Shown in pieces: positions 24,337-31,350 of a stretch of DNA of 31,590 bases. Positions within the stretch are counted from its first letter, which is position 1. Every line of letters begins with the position of its first letter. The stretch comes from an uncultured Eubacteriales bacterium. Lineage in GTDB: Bacteria; Bacillota; Clostridia; Oscillospirales; Acutalibacteraceae. Made by a program: the position numbers and the translations under genes. The stretch is taken from assembly GCA_910580045.1 (NCBI GenBank), contig CAJTXF010000025.1:1-31590 (forward strand), in the 5' to 3' direction. The notes under the pieces are model-generated. The model was not told the DNA's origin. It was given only the letters and a program-made list of their open reading frames with translations, and did no database searches.

Positions 24337-24564
24337 TCATTGCTTCGGGGGGCATCTGCTTTCCAACTCCTTTACCAGGGCTTCCAGTTCGTCCAGCTTC
24401 CGCTGTTGCTCATCCGCCCGGATGGCCCCCAGCGCCACATTGCAGGCATACAGAAGGGCGTTGGCGGTTTTGGGGTCCAGCTCACCATTCAGCAAAAGGT
24501 TTGAAATACGGTTCACCGTGCGCCGCACCTCTCGGGAGGTGGACATTTTTAACCGCTTTGCCAC
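24337..24564 (-). CDS. Small coiled-coil phage protein of unknown function
   Basis: 75 residues if started at GTG 24564 (VAKRLKMSTSREV); 69 from ATG 24546. The first has a weak GGGGTGA upstream and begins six bases after the previous stop. The body is helical (ELDPKTANALLYACNVALGAIRADEQQRKLDELEALVKELE), with a C-terminal coiled coil, a type seen in phage or ICE accessory proteins. Function unknown. Confidence 0.6.
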   Translation of the reverse strand: MAKRLKMSTSREVRRTVNRISNLLLNGELDPKTANALLYACNVALGAIRADEQQRKLDELEALVKELESRCPPKQ

Positions 24565-24568
24565 AGCG

Positions 24569-24829
24569 TCACCCCATGATATCCAGGAGGATGACGGGCA
24601 CATCCCCGCTGCCGGGATAGTCTTTAGCCAGCCTGCGAATGTGTTCCTCCGCCGCGCGCACATTATCATGGACGGTGGTCTCAGTATGGGAAGCGCAGCC
24701 GTTTTTGCTGAGCAGGTGGGCTTTAGCCAGCCATCCGGCGGGGGTGGGCTCCAAAATAGCAAGCCCCAGTGATACAGACGGTTTGACCAGCTTCTTTGCT
24801 TTGGCAAGGATATTATCCAGCCGGTTCAT
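24569..24829 (-). CDS. Small phage-associated protein of unknown function
   Basis: 86 residues (MNRLDNILAKAKKL...VILLDIMG). AAGGG is about 10 bases upstream of ATG 24829. The helical N-terminus and a mixed charged/polar middle (HTETTVHDNVRAAEEHIRRL) show no catalytic motif. It sits between the capsid gene and the 75-residue gene on the same strand, so may be a capsid-associated small protein. No function can be assigned. Confidence 0.6.
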   Translation of the reverse strand: MNRLDNILAKAKKLVKPSVSLGLAILEPTPAGWLAKAHLLSKNGCASHTETTVHDNVRAAEEHIRRLAKDYPGSGDVPVILLDIMG

Positions 24830-24886
24830 CCAATCATCCCTTTCAGAAAGGGGCACACAAGCCGCCGCCCATGTGCCCCGGTGTGG

Positions 24887-25741
24887 TTATTTGGTTTTTG
24901 TTTTGGCGGGCTGTGCCTGATAGTAAATGCCCTTTGCCTTGTTAGCCAGCACAAAGGCCCCATAGCAGATACGCCCCTCCACCAGAGAGCCGGAAATGCC
25001 GGGCGGGTTCTGGTGGATGTTATAGGCTTCCAGCTTGGTGGGGGCCACAGTGGCGCAGGGGTGGGCAAGCATAAAGCCGAAATTCTCAGGCAGGCGGCTT
25101 GCGGGCACCTTCAGCACGGTTGCCCCGTCCAGCATGGTGATAACGCCCCGCAGGCGCATATCATTGCCAATATCTGTCTCCATTTCCACGTCCTTCGACT
25201 GCTTCAAAAGGGCGTATGTGGCCGGGGTCACCATCAAAACCCGGTTGTCCTCGGGCACCTGGGCCTCGTCCAGGGCCTGAGAAGCAGCCACTACCTGCGC
25301 ATAGATATTGGCGGATGTCAAAGACAGCGGGTCAGGCAGGCTGCCCGCTTTCGCGCACATCTGGGCATAGGTGCAGCTGTCCACCTCGGGAATGACCACT
25401 TCCCGCAGCTGCCGGGCCAGGGCGGTTGCGGCGGCAAGCTGCTGGGCGGTCTCGTCCTCGTCCAATGCATCAATGGCGAAGGTAAAGGAGCGGTCTTTGG
25501 TCAGGGTCATTTCTTCGGTGGTGGCGTCCAGAGAGGCCACGGGACCGTATCTTGACCAGTTGCCCGTTGCGGGGCCGCCGCGGCCGTAGTCGTTCATGGC
25601 GCTGGTGCTGATTTTGTAGATTCGCACACTGTGGGCTCCAATCCAGCTGAAATCCTGGTTTGTCAGCAGGGACTTACGGCTCTCGGTGCTGAAAATTTCA
25701 TCGGTATAGGGTAAAAACTTGGTTGCCAGTTCAATCGGCAT
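24887..25741 (-). CDS. Phage major capsid protein-like
   Basis: 284 residues. It lacks a cleaved HK97-type delta domain, and the layout (ATKFLPYTDEIF ... TATNQDFSWIGAHSVRIYKI, SLDATTEEMTLTKDRSF, DEAQVPEDNRVLMVTPATYALLKQS, ... LSL and ending AQPAKTKTK) matches major capsid proteins of clostridial phages. It assembles the phage head. TAGGAG lies 11 bases before ATG 25741. The scaffold relic lies directly upstream, the normal scaffold-capsid order. No portal, terminase or protease gene is in the window. Confidence 0.75.
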   Translation of the reverse strand: MPIELATKFLPYTDEIFSTESRKSLLTNQDFSWIGAHSVRIYKISTSAMNDYGRGGPATGNWSRYGPVASLDATTEEMTLTKDRSFTFAIDALDEDETAQQLAAATALARQLREVVIPEVDSCTYAQMCAKAGSLPDPLSLTSANIYAQVVAASQALDEAQVPEDNRVLMVTPATYALLKQSKDVEMETDIGNDMRLRGVITMLDGATVLKVPASRLPENFGFMLAHPCATVAPTKLEAYNIHQNPPGISGSLVEGRICYGAFVLANKAKGIYYQAQPAKTKTK

Positions 25742-25759
25742 ACTCTATCAACTCCTAAT

Positions 25760-26119
25760 TTATCGTTTCGGCTTGAAAGCGTTGGCGATAAGGGAATCGC
25801 TTTTTTCAAGGCTGCTGCCGCCCAAAGGCGCGCCGAAATCCACCTGTACTGTGGGGTTAACGGGGCCTTTCGCTCCCCAGCTTCCGGCCAAAGCGGCCAG
25901 CTTGTCAACCGCCGACTTGAACTGCTCAAAGTCAGCGGTAGGCAGGATTTCCAGCAGCTCGGCGGGGTAATTTTTCCCGCTGACGTACTCCCGGCAGTCC
26001 ATTCGGGCCTCTCGCGCTTTCAAGGCCTGTTCCCGTTCGTCTGTGTGCCTGTCGGATTTGGCCCGGGCCAGCCGCTCTCCAATAATGCGGTCAAGCTCAG
26101 CCTGGCTTGGTTGTACAGG
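25760..26119 (-). pseudogene. N-terminally truncated scaffold protein
   Basis: An open frame without a start codon. It reads as a scaffold protein C-terminal half: QAELDRIIGERLARAKSD, then REQALKAREARMDC, LLEILPTADFEQFKSAVDKLAAL, ending in ANAFKPKR. Phage scaffold proteins guide capsid assembly. A TAA in this frame at 26120-26122 marks the upstream limit. The upstream gene's frame runs through the same DNA, so the two were joined by a deletion. Confidence 0.65.
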
Positions 26120-26391
26120 TTATCCGGCAGTGCTGGCCGCAGCAGCCGTGCCCAAACCCTTGCCCTTGTGAGCCACTCGCCCGGCTTGGATGTAAAGGTA
26201 AAAGCGAGCTGGTAGTTTTCCGGCAGGGTGTTGAACACAGCTTTCACAGCTTGAGCCACCTCACCGCGCAGGGCACAGCTTTCCACCGCCCAACCCCAAT
26301 TTCCCGTGCGGATTAGGGGCATGGATGTGGTGCCGGTAGGTGCGGAATTGCCGGCAGAATCAATTACTATCAAGTTTTCTGTTGTATTCAT
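26020..26391 (-). CDS. Phage protein of unknown function, 3' end replaced by deletion
   Basis: 123 residues from ATG 26391, with a strong AGGAGG 9 bases upstream. Residues 1-95 or so (NTTENLIVIDSAGNSAP ... LPENYQLAFTFTSKPGEWLTRARVWARLL) look genuine. The last 27 or so residues are the scaffold DNA read in a different frame (RLSLTALLESGWPGPNP), so the normal C-terminus is gone. A CTCCT/AGGAG pair could hide the ribosome binding site. Its role is unknown. Confidence 0.6.
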   Translation of the reverse strand: MNTTENLIVIDSAGNSAPTGTTSMPLIRTGNWGWAVESCALRGEVAQAVKAVFNTLPENYQLAFTFTSKPGEWLTRARVWARLLRPALPDNLYNQARLSLTALLESGWPGPNPTGTQTNGNRP

Positions 26392-26515
26392 CTTGCAAAC
26401 CTCCTGGTTTTTTGGTATACTAGGAGTGGAATGTGGCTCCTCTGCCGTTCCACTCCGCCGCTTTCTGTGCCGCTTGGTGCCAGCCAAGCCAAATGCGCAG
26501 AAAAGCGGCTTTTCT

Positions 26516-27355
26516 TTACTCTCCCAACAAAGCCTTCATGTGCTCCAAATTCGCCTGGCGGGCCCCGCCCCGCAGAGAGGACGCGCCGCAAAACACCGGA
26601 ACGCACACCTCCAGCACCCTGTCATAAATCCGGGCCTGGTGCTGCGTGGCGGGGTTCAGCAGCTGTTGGTCCGTCAGGTTTGTGGTGATAATCATGGGTT
26701 TCCGGCTCTCATACCGGGTGTTGATGACCTGGAAAACAATCTCGTTGGCAGTGGCGGTGTCCCGCTCGGTTCCCAGGTCGTCCAGCACCAGCAGCCCCCA
26801 GCCGGGTATAGCGTCCAAAAACTCCCGGCGCTCCTCTATGCTGGCCCCGTTGATACGGGGCAGCGAGGTGATTTTGGCGGTGACACCGTTGTCAATGGCA
26901 TAGTTTGCCGTGCAGGCGGCGGCAAAGGTTTTGCCGCTGCCAACGCCGCCCCACAGCAGCAGGCTTAAATTACCGGCCTCGCCCCGGCAAAGGGCCTGGG
27001 CATAGCTACGGCACTTTTTTATGGCCTCTGTCTCAGCCGCGCCCTGAAAGCCGCACCCCAACAGCAGCTTGTTGGCGATAAGGCTTTTGCGCCGCCTTTG
27101 GGCCAGCTGGCTGCGGAAGGCCTGTTCCCGCGCCTGCTGTTCCTCCCGATTCTGCTCTGCCTGGCACTTGCACAGGCACCCCACAATCTTTTCCGGGTCT
27201 CCAAAGGTGCCCCGGTGCTGTTTTGGGGCATGGCATTTGCCGCAGTAAAGCAGGCCGCCGGGGCCTGTGTAGTCGCCCTTTTGGCGCTGTGAGGCGGCCT
27301 CTCCCTTCTTCGCCGCGTTGTCCATGATTTTTTCAAAGCTGTTTATAGTGACCAC
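26516..27355 (-). CDS. DnaC/IstB-like helicase loader (AAA+)
   Basis: 279 residues. An N-terminal zinc-binding part has C38, C41, C60, C62, C64 (YCGKC ... CLCKC). The AAA+ core has Walker A GGVGSGKT (136-143), Walker B LLVLDDLG (188-195) and sensor-1 IITTNL (222-227). It loads the replicative helicase onto DNA opened by an initiator. GTG at 27355 overlaps the previous stop, but AAGGAG sits directly against it; ATA further in would have better spacing, so the true start is unsure. It follows the initiator gene in the same direction, the common phage replication pair. Confidence 0.85.
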   Translation of the reverse strand: MVTINSFEKIMDNAAKKGEAASQRQKGDYTGPGGLLYCGKCHAPKQHRGTFGDPEKIVGCLCKCQAEQNREEQQAREQAFRSQLAQRRRKSLIANKLLLGCGFQGAAETEAIKKCRSYAQALCRGEAGNLSLLLWGGVGSGKTFAAACTANYAIDNGVTAKITSLPRINGASIEERREFLDAIPGWGLLVLDDLGTERDTATANEIVFQVINTRYESRKPMIITTNLTDQQLLNPATQHQARIYDRVLEVCVPVFCGASSLRGGARQANLEHMKALLGE

Positions 27356-28110
27356 TCCTTGTTGGTAATTTTATAGTCGGGTATAGGGTCCTTTACAGCG
27401 CCCTGCGCCCGGTTCTGTCCTTTCAGCCTGTCGAACACAATGCCCCGATAGCCGTTGGCCATACTCAGCCGCATCACCTCTGTCACCGCGCTGTCGCCGT
27501 GCTCTCTGGCGGCGCTCTGTATCTGGGTGACTAGGCTCCTAAGGCCGGTAGGCTTGTAGCTCTCCCGCCGCTCCCGCTTGTAGCTGAGCCACTGCTGGAA
27601 TGCCTCCTGCAGCTCTGGCCCAAAGCCGGTTTCACTTTGGCCAACCGGCGGCGTGTGCTCACCATTCCGACCGCAAGGGAGGAATGGTGAAGTAGTCTCA
27701 GTCTTACTCTTAGTCTTTATATGGGTACCATTTTTGGTACCACATTTGGTACTACTTTTGGTACCAGATTCGGTACCACTTTCGGTGGGATTTTTGCGCC
27801 AAATGGGATGAAGGGTGAATAGGGTGGGCTTGCCCTTCACCCCTTTTTCATAGGTGATAAACCCCGCCTCCGCCAGCTTGTCTCTTGCCCGGTACACGGT
27901 GCGCTTGTCCAAACTATCTGTCATCTGCATCATCCGCAGGGTATCTACTCGCACGTGCTCCGGCCATCCGGCGCGGTTGAAGACGTTCAGCAATCTGAAG
28001 TACAGCAACTGCGCATTCCCCGGCAGAGTGTTACTTTCGAGCCAGTGGTTGAAAGCGTTTAGATAGTCTAAGTACCCGGGCCGTTCACTTTCCTTTGGCA
28101 AAGGCCTCAC
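27343..28110 (-). CDS. Phage replication initiator / replisome organiser with internal iteron-like array
   Basis: 255 residues. The N-terminal half (about 1-100) is a winged-helix domain (FRLLNVFNRAGWPEHVRVDTLRMM ... RTVYRARDKLAEAGFITYEKG). A low-complexity linker (PTESGTESGTKSSTKCGTKNGT) lies at about 110-130, coded by the 12-bp array, and the C-terminal half is charged (LQEAFQQWLSYKRERRES). It should bind the phage origin, which may be the array in its own gene, as in lambda O. Start is GTG at 28110, overlapping the upstream gene by 26 bases, with AAAGG upstream. It precedes the DnaC-like gene. Confidence 0.75.
   Translation of the reverse strand: MRPLPKESERPGYLDYLNAFNHWLESNTLPGNAQLLYFRLLNVFNRAGWPEHVRVDTLRMMQMTDSLDKRTVYRARDKLAEAGFITYEKGVKGKPTLFTLHPIWRKNPTESGTESGTKSSTKCGTKNGTHIKTKSKTETTSPFLPCGRNGEHTPPVGQSETGFGPELQEAFQQWLSYKRERRESYKPTGLRSLVTQIQSAAREHGDSAVTEVMRLSMANGYRGIVFDRLKGQNRAQGAVKDPIPDYKITNKEWSL
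27724..27795. repeat. 12-bp iteron-like array in the initiator gene
   Basis: Six copies at 27724, 27736, 27748, 27760, 27772 and 27784, each 12 bases apart; consensus GGTACCA then three A/T-rich positions and TT. Four of six begin GGTACC exactly, one is GGTACT and the last is GGTGGG. It codes a four-residue repeat (GTxS) in the protein linker. As an iteron, it would be bound by the initiator and open DNA at an A/T-rich site; this is inferred from position and period. Confidence 0.7.
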
Positions 28111-28384
28111 CGCCTTTCGGGCTTTCTACAGCCCTGGCCACTCTCAGGATTTCTTTCGCCCTGCGGCGCATAGAGCGGGTAAAGCGGGCGGTTTCTTCCT
28201 CGCTGCTGGCCAGAAAATAGCCATAAGTGCAATCGGAGAGAATCGGCACCCCGCAAAGCCGCTCTTGCTGAATCTGCCGACGTATCTCCCGGCGATTCAT
28301 CCCTGTGACGGCTTCCAGCTCCCGCAGGAGCAGGCCATTTTCGATTCCGGTATTCAAATGACCGGATATCAGAAATTTGTTCAC
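28085..28384 (-). CDS. Small winged-helix phage protein
   Basis: 99 residues from GTG 28384, overlapping the stop of the 59-residue gene by GTGA. A helix-turn-helix-like N-terminal part (LRELEAVTGMNRREIRRQIQQERLCGVPIL) and a basic C-terminal part (RSMRRRAKEILRVARAVE) suggest DNA binding. It is part of the element's early strand, before the initiator gene, with which it overlaps. Function not proven; regulators and small replication factors are the likely alternatives. Confidence 0.65.
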   Translation of the reverse strand: MNKFLISGHLNTGIENGLLLRELEAVTGMNRREIRRQIQQERLCGVPILSDCTYGYFLASSEEETARFTRSMRRRAKEILRVARAVESPKGGEAFAKGK

Positions 28385-28560
28385 TGCCCCATCTCCTTCC
28401 AGGCTCCTGGGGCCAGCCGCTCCACAAGGAACCGGGCGACATCCTCAGCCGGTATGTCGGCGTATGTAGACCGCTCCGGGTCCAGTTCGTAGCTGCCGTC
28501 AGGCTGGCGCACCAGGTAGCCCCTGATGGGCACGTGACAACACATAAGTTGCTCCTGCAT
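28381..28560 (-). CDS. Very small phage protein of unknown function
   Basis: 59 residues (MQEQLMCCHVPIRGYLV...WKEMGQ). ATG at 28560 is preceded by AAAGGAG 8 bases away, inside the end of the XRE gene, and its stop overlaps the next gene's GTG. Its position in a tight, coupled run and good ribosome binding site support it as real, but no domain is recognised. Confidence 0.55.
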   Translation of the reverse strand: MQEQLMCCHVPIRGYLVRQPDGSYELDPERSTYADIPAEDVARFLVERLAPGAWKEMGQ

Positions 28561-28562
28561 GA

Positions 28563-28763
28563 TTACGCTCCTTTCTCGATGATGTCGGCCACGGGCACGC
28601 CCAGGCCCTTCGCCAGCTTGTCCGCGCTTGCCTTAGAGCAGCTCTTTCCGCTCCTTATCCCGGTAATAGTACCCCGGGACAGGCCGGAGGATTCTGCCAA
28701 GTCCAGCGTGGTTAGGTCTTTTCTAGCCATTTCGGCTATTAGTTTTACTCGGTCGATTCGCAT
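28563..28763 (-). CDS. XRE-family Cro-like regulator
   Basis: 66 residues, a single helix-turn-helix (LTTLDLAESSGLSRGTITGIRSGKSCSKASADKLAKGLGV), the size of a Cro-type regulator. It starts the early minus-strand genes and opposes the repressor at 28913 in the divergent region. ATG at 28763 follows AGAGGTGAAACA. Its promoter is at 28807-28835. It likely competes with the repressor for the same half-sites. Confidence 0.8.
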   Translation of the reverse strand: MRIDRVKLIAEMARKDLTTLDLAESSGLSRGTITGIRSGKSCSKASADKLAKGLGVPVADIIEKGA

Positions 28764-28783
28764 TGTTTCACCTCTTTTTGAAT

Positions 28784-28856
28784 TGAGCAAACGCTCACTT
28801 TATTTTATTATATCTTTAACATTTGCTAAAGTCAAGGCCTTTTTGAACTTTTGCTT
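28784..28856. promoter_or_regulatory. Operator-like half-sites in the divergent region
   Basis: A perfect palindrome TGAGC-AAAC-GCTCA (28784-28797) contains AGCAAA, and TTTGCT occurs twice more (28822-28827 inside the spacer of the minus promoter, and 28851-28856 near its -35). These are spaced as would be expected for lambda-like cI/Cro operators; the repressor and Cro-like proteins are the likely binders. Confidence 0.5.
28807..28835 (-). promoter_or_regulatory. Early promoter (Cro-like and replication genes)
   Basis: TTGACT (28830-28835), 17-base spacer and TATAAT (28807-28812), minus strand, close to consensus. TTTGCT lies in the spacer. Confidence 0.8.
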
Positions 28857-28865
28857 ATTTTTTCT

Positions 28866-28893
28866 TTGACTTTCTCGCTGGTTGTGGTATACT
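28866..28893 (+). promoter_or_regulatory. Repressor promoter
   Basis: TTGACT (28866-28871), 16-base spacer and TATACT (28888-28893). The start is about 13 bases before the GTG. Confidence 0.7.
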
Positions 28894-28912
28894 GATAGCA
28901 GGAGTGATTAAA

Positions 28913-29434
28913 GTGACTGTAGCTGAATGCATAAAAATCGCACGGAAAAAGGCTGGAATGACACAAGAAGAATTAGGCAGAAAATTAGGTGTATCTGGCT
29001 CGATGATAGCGCAATATGAAACAGGGAAGCGACACCCAAAAATGGAAACAAAAGAGGATATAGCTTTTGCTTTAGGGATGCCATATAAACAGGTTTTTCC
29101 ATCATCAACGATGCCTGATGGGTTGGAATCAATGGCTGGAGATGTATTGCTATTTGGAAAGTATTCACCCATGTATAATCTCTATGATGATGGAAATGAG
29201 GATGATAATGCTCTGAAAGAATCTGTTAGACAAGTAAAAAGGATATTAGAAGCATTTGAAATAATGAACTCAGACGGCCAGCAAAAAGCTGTGGAGCGCG
29301 TGGAAGAACTGACCGAGATACCTCGCTATCAAAAAGAGCCCCAGCAACCCCCACAAGCCCCCTCGCCCCCAGATAGTGAAACTATACCAGAAGATGACAA
29401 AAAGTCGCAGAGGGCAGCTGAGAGCCACTTATAG
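28913..29434 (+). CDS. CI-like phage repressor (XRE helix-turn-helix)
   Basis: 173 residues from GTG 28913 (TVAECIKIARKKAGMTQEELGRKLGVSGSMIAQYETG); AGGAG is 8 bases upstream, and the GTG at 28904 is too close to it. An N-terminal XRE helix-turn-helix (about 5-60) is followed by a long linker and no recognised peptidase or oligomerisation domain. The C-terminal tail is Pro/Gln-rich (QKEPQQPPQAPSPPD). It has more A/T and a different codon feel than neighbours, suggesting transfer. It should hold the element dormant by blocking the opposed early promoter. Confidence 0.8.
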   Translation: MTVAECIKIARKKAGMTQEELGRKLGVSGSMIAQYETGKRHPKMETKEDIAFALGMPYKQVFPSSTMPDGLESMAGDVLLFGKYSPMYNLYDDGNEDDNALKESVRQVKRILEAFEIMNSDGQQKAVERVEELTEIPRYQKEPQQPPQAPSPPDSETIPEDDKKSQRAAESHL

Positions 29435-29449
29435 CGAAAGGAGCGCACC

Positions 29450-29755
29450 ATGCAGCTGGAACGCATAAAAGCTCTTTGCCAGGAGAATAAAATACTATGG
29501 ACCCGCCATTGCTTGGCGCGGATGTTCCAGCGGGACATCAGCCGGGCGCAGGTAAAGGCAGCGCTGCTGGCGGGGGAGATTATCGAGGATTATCCGGACG
29601 ACCATCCTTACCCCAACTGCCTGCTTCTGGGTGCTGGGCCGCTGCACGTAGTGTGCGGCATGGCAGAGGACAGGTTGTTTATTATCACTGCATACCGGCC
29701 AGACCCCAGCGAATGGGGGCCGGACTATAAAACCAGAAAAGAGGGGAAAGTATGA
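29450..29755 (+). CDS. DUF4258-type toxin candidate
   Basis: 101 residues with the DUF4258 core (WTRHCLARMFQRDISRAQVKAALLAGEIIEDYPDDHPYPNCLLLG) and its usual ending (RLFIITAYRPDPSEWGPDYKTRK). Members near MqsA-type antitoxins are thought to be RelE-fold toxins; activity here is inferred. GGAG lies before the ATG at 29450. The stop overlaps the next gene's ATG (ATGA), giving coupled expression. It lies between the repressor and the recombinase in the element. Confidence 0.8.
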   Translation: MQLERIKALCQENKILWTRHCLARMFQRDISRAQVKAALLAGEIIEDYPDDHPYPNCLLLGAGPLHVVCGMAEDRLFIITAYRPDPSEWGPDYKTRKEGKV

Positions 29756-29976
29756 GCTGCTTTTATTGTAAATCGGAGCTGAGAGAACAGCTTACTAATT
29801 TTATGACTGAGGTCGACCATTGCTTTATCATTGTGAAGAACGTGCCCTCGTTGGTTTGCCCCCAATGTGGGGAGGTCAGCTATACCGATAAGGTAGCCGA
29901 AAGGCTGGAAAACATGGTGAAAGCTGCCCGGCAGGCCGTGTCCGAGGTGGCAATCATCACCTATAGCGCGGCATAA
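29752..29976 (+). CDS. YgiT/MqsA-type zinc-finger antitoxin candidate
   Basis: 74 residues with a CxxC ... CxxC zinc finger (SCFYCKSELR and LVCPQCGEVSY), the YgiT/MqsA N-terminal type; the usual helix-turn-helix C-terminal domain is lacking, so it is a short-form antitoxin that may only bind its toxin. It overlaps the DUF4258 gene by ATGA. The pair may stabilise the element in dividing cells. The recombinase starts 43 bases downstream. Confidence 0.8.
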   Translation: MSCFYCKSELREQLTNFMTEVDHCFIIVKNVPSLVCPQCGEVSYTDKVAERLENMVKAARQAVSEVAIITYSAA

Positions 29977-30019
29977 AAGGGGCGAACACATAAATTTCAA
30001 ACCAAAGGAGCGTGAACCC

Positions 30020-31350
30020 ATGAACCAGGCCGTTATATACGTCCGCTTTTCCTCTGACAAACAGACAGAGGACAGCATAGAGGCCCAGGTGCGGGCCTGC
30101 CGGGAGTACGCTGCAGGGCATGGCCTTACCGTGGGGGAGGTGTACGCGGATGAAGCAGTCAGCGGCAAGGGCAGCAAGACCGCCAGCCGCAGGGCCTACC
30201 AGCGGCTTTTACGGGACGCGGAGAAGGGATTGTTTGACACGATACTCATACACAAGTACGACCGTATAGCCCGCAATCTGGGGGAGCACGTGAACCTGGA
30301 GCAGCGCCTGAGACGGGCGGGGGTTTCCCTCATTGCCACGGCCTAGGATTTCGGGAACACAAAAGAGGCTAAAATCATGCGGGCGCTCATGTGGTCACTC
30401 AGCGAATATTATATTGACAACCTTGCGGAGGAGACGAAAAAAGGCCACAGGGAGACAGCCTTAAAGGGCCTGCATAACGGCGGCTATTCTCCTTTTGGGT
30501 ATGACGTGGTGAACCAACAGTATGTGGTAAACCCAATAGAGGCCGCTTTTGTGCGCAAGATTTTCGATGCTGCACGGGAGCGCAGGGGCTTTACTGAGAT
30601 TATCCGGGAGCTGGAGGCGGCGGGTATCAGGGGCAAGCGGCGGGAGAAGCCCAACGCGATACGAATAGAAAATGCCCTGCCGGTTATCATCGACAGGGCA
30701 GCTTTTATGGAGGTGCAGGTTATTATGAACGAGCGCAAACAGAGCGGCCGGAAAGCGGATTATCTTTGCAGCGGGCTGGTATATTGCCAATGTGGGGCCA
30801 AAATGCACGCCCTGAAAACCCACCGCAGGGGCATGAGTACATATACTATGCCTGCTCTGCCAAGTGCGGGGCGCACACGCTGAAAATGGAAGACGTTGAC
30901 CGGGCGGCTATCCAATATTTGCATGAGCTGTTGTCAGAGGAGAACCAGCGCTCTATTGCAAAGGCTATGCGTCAGTACCAGGCGGGGGAGGGCTCCCGGA
31001 TGGAGGAGTTCAAAGCCGCGCTGGAAAAGCGAATCAGGGACAAGCAATGCCAGTATGACGCGCTGCTGAAGAACCTGTCCAGCGGCGAGCTGCCCGCAGA
31101 GGTGGTGGCGGATATCGGGGCCCAGATGAAGCAGCTGAAGGGGGAGATAGCGGCTCTGGAGGTGACCGAGCCGCCTAAAGACTTCACCGTGGAGCAGATA
31201 AGGGCATGGCTGGAGGCCATTAAAGCCGCGCCGGACGAGCAGGCGGTACACCTGTTGATTGAGCGGATAGAGAAAAAACAAGACGGTTTCCACGCGAAAA
31301 GTACGCTGGAAACCGTCTTGGGAAAAAGTGGTTGCGGGGGCAGGATTTGA
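30020..31350 (+). pseudogene. Large serine recombinase, broken by nonsense codon and frameshift
   Basis: An intact version would have about 443 residues. The catalytic domain starts with VIYVRFSSDKQTEDS (active serine S11) and has the helix HKYDRIARN. A TAG at 30344-30346 interrupts ...LIATA-stop-DFGNTKEAKIMRAL; a single change from GAG would give it. The next part (HRETALKGLHNGGYSPFGYDV) has the recombinase domain and zinc-ribbon YCQCGAKMHALKT. Near 30815-30835 the frame shifts by one base; the correct continuation YIYYACSAKCGAHTL is in another frame, running to a coiled-coil tail and stop at 31350. AAAGGAG precedes ATG 30020. The last codons overlap the attachment core. The enzyme should be inactive, so the element is immobile unless helped in trans. 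Confidence 0.9.
31103..31340 (+). repeat. Right copy of 238-bp direct repeat
   Basis: Matches 23408-23645 with two differences (31106 and 31155). It forms the 3' end of the recombinase gene. Beyond 31340 the flanks differ: CAGGATTTGAAT here and TTCGCAAC at the left copy, so the change falls right after GGGGG, the likely crossover area. Confidence 0.9.
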
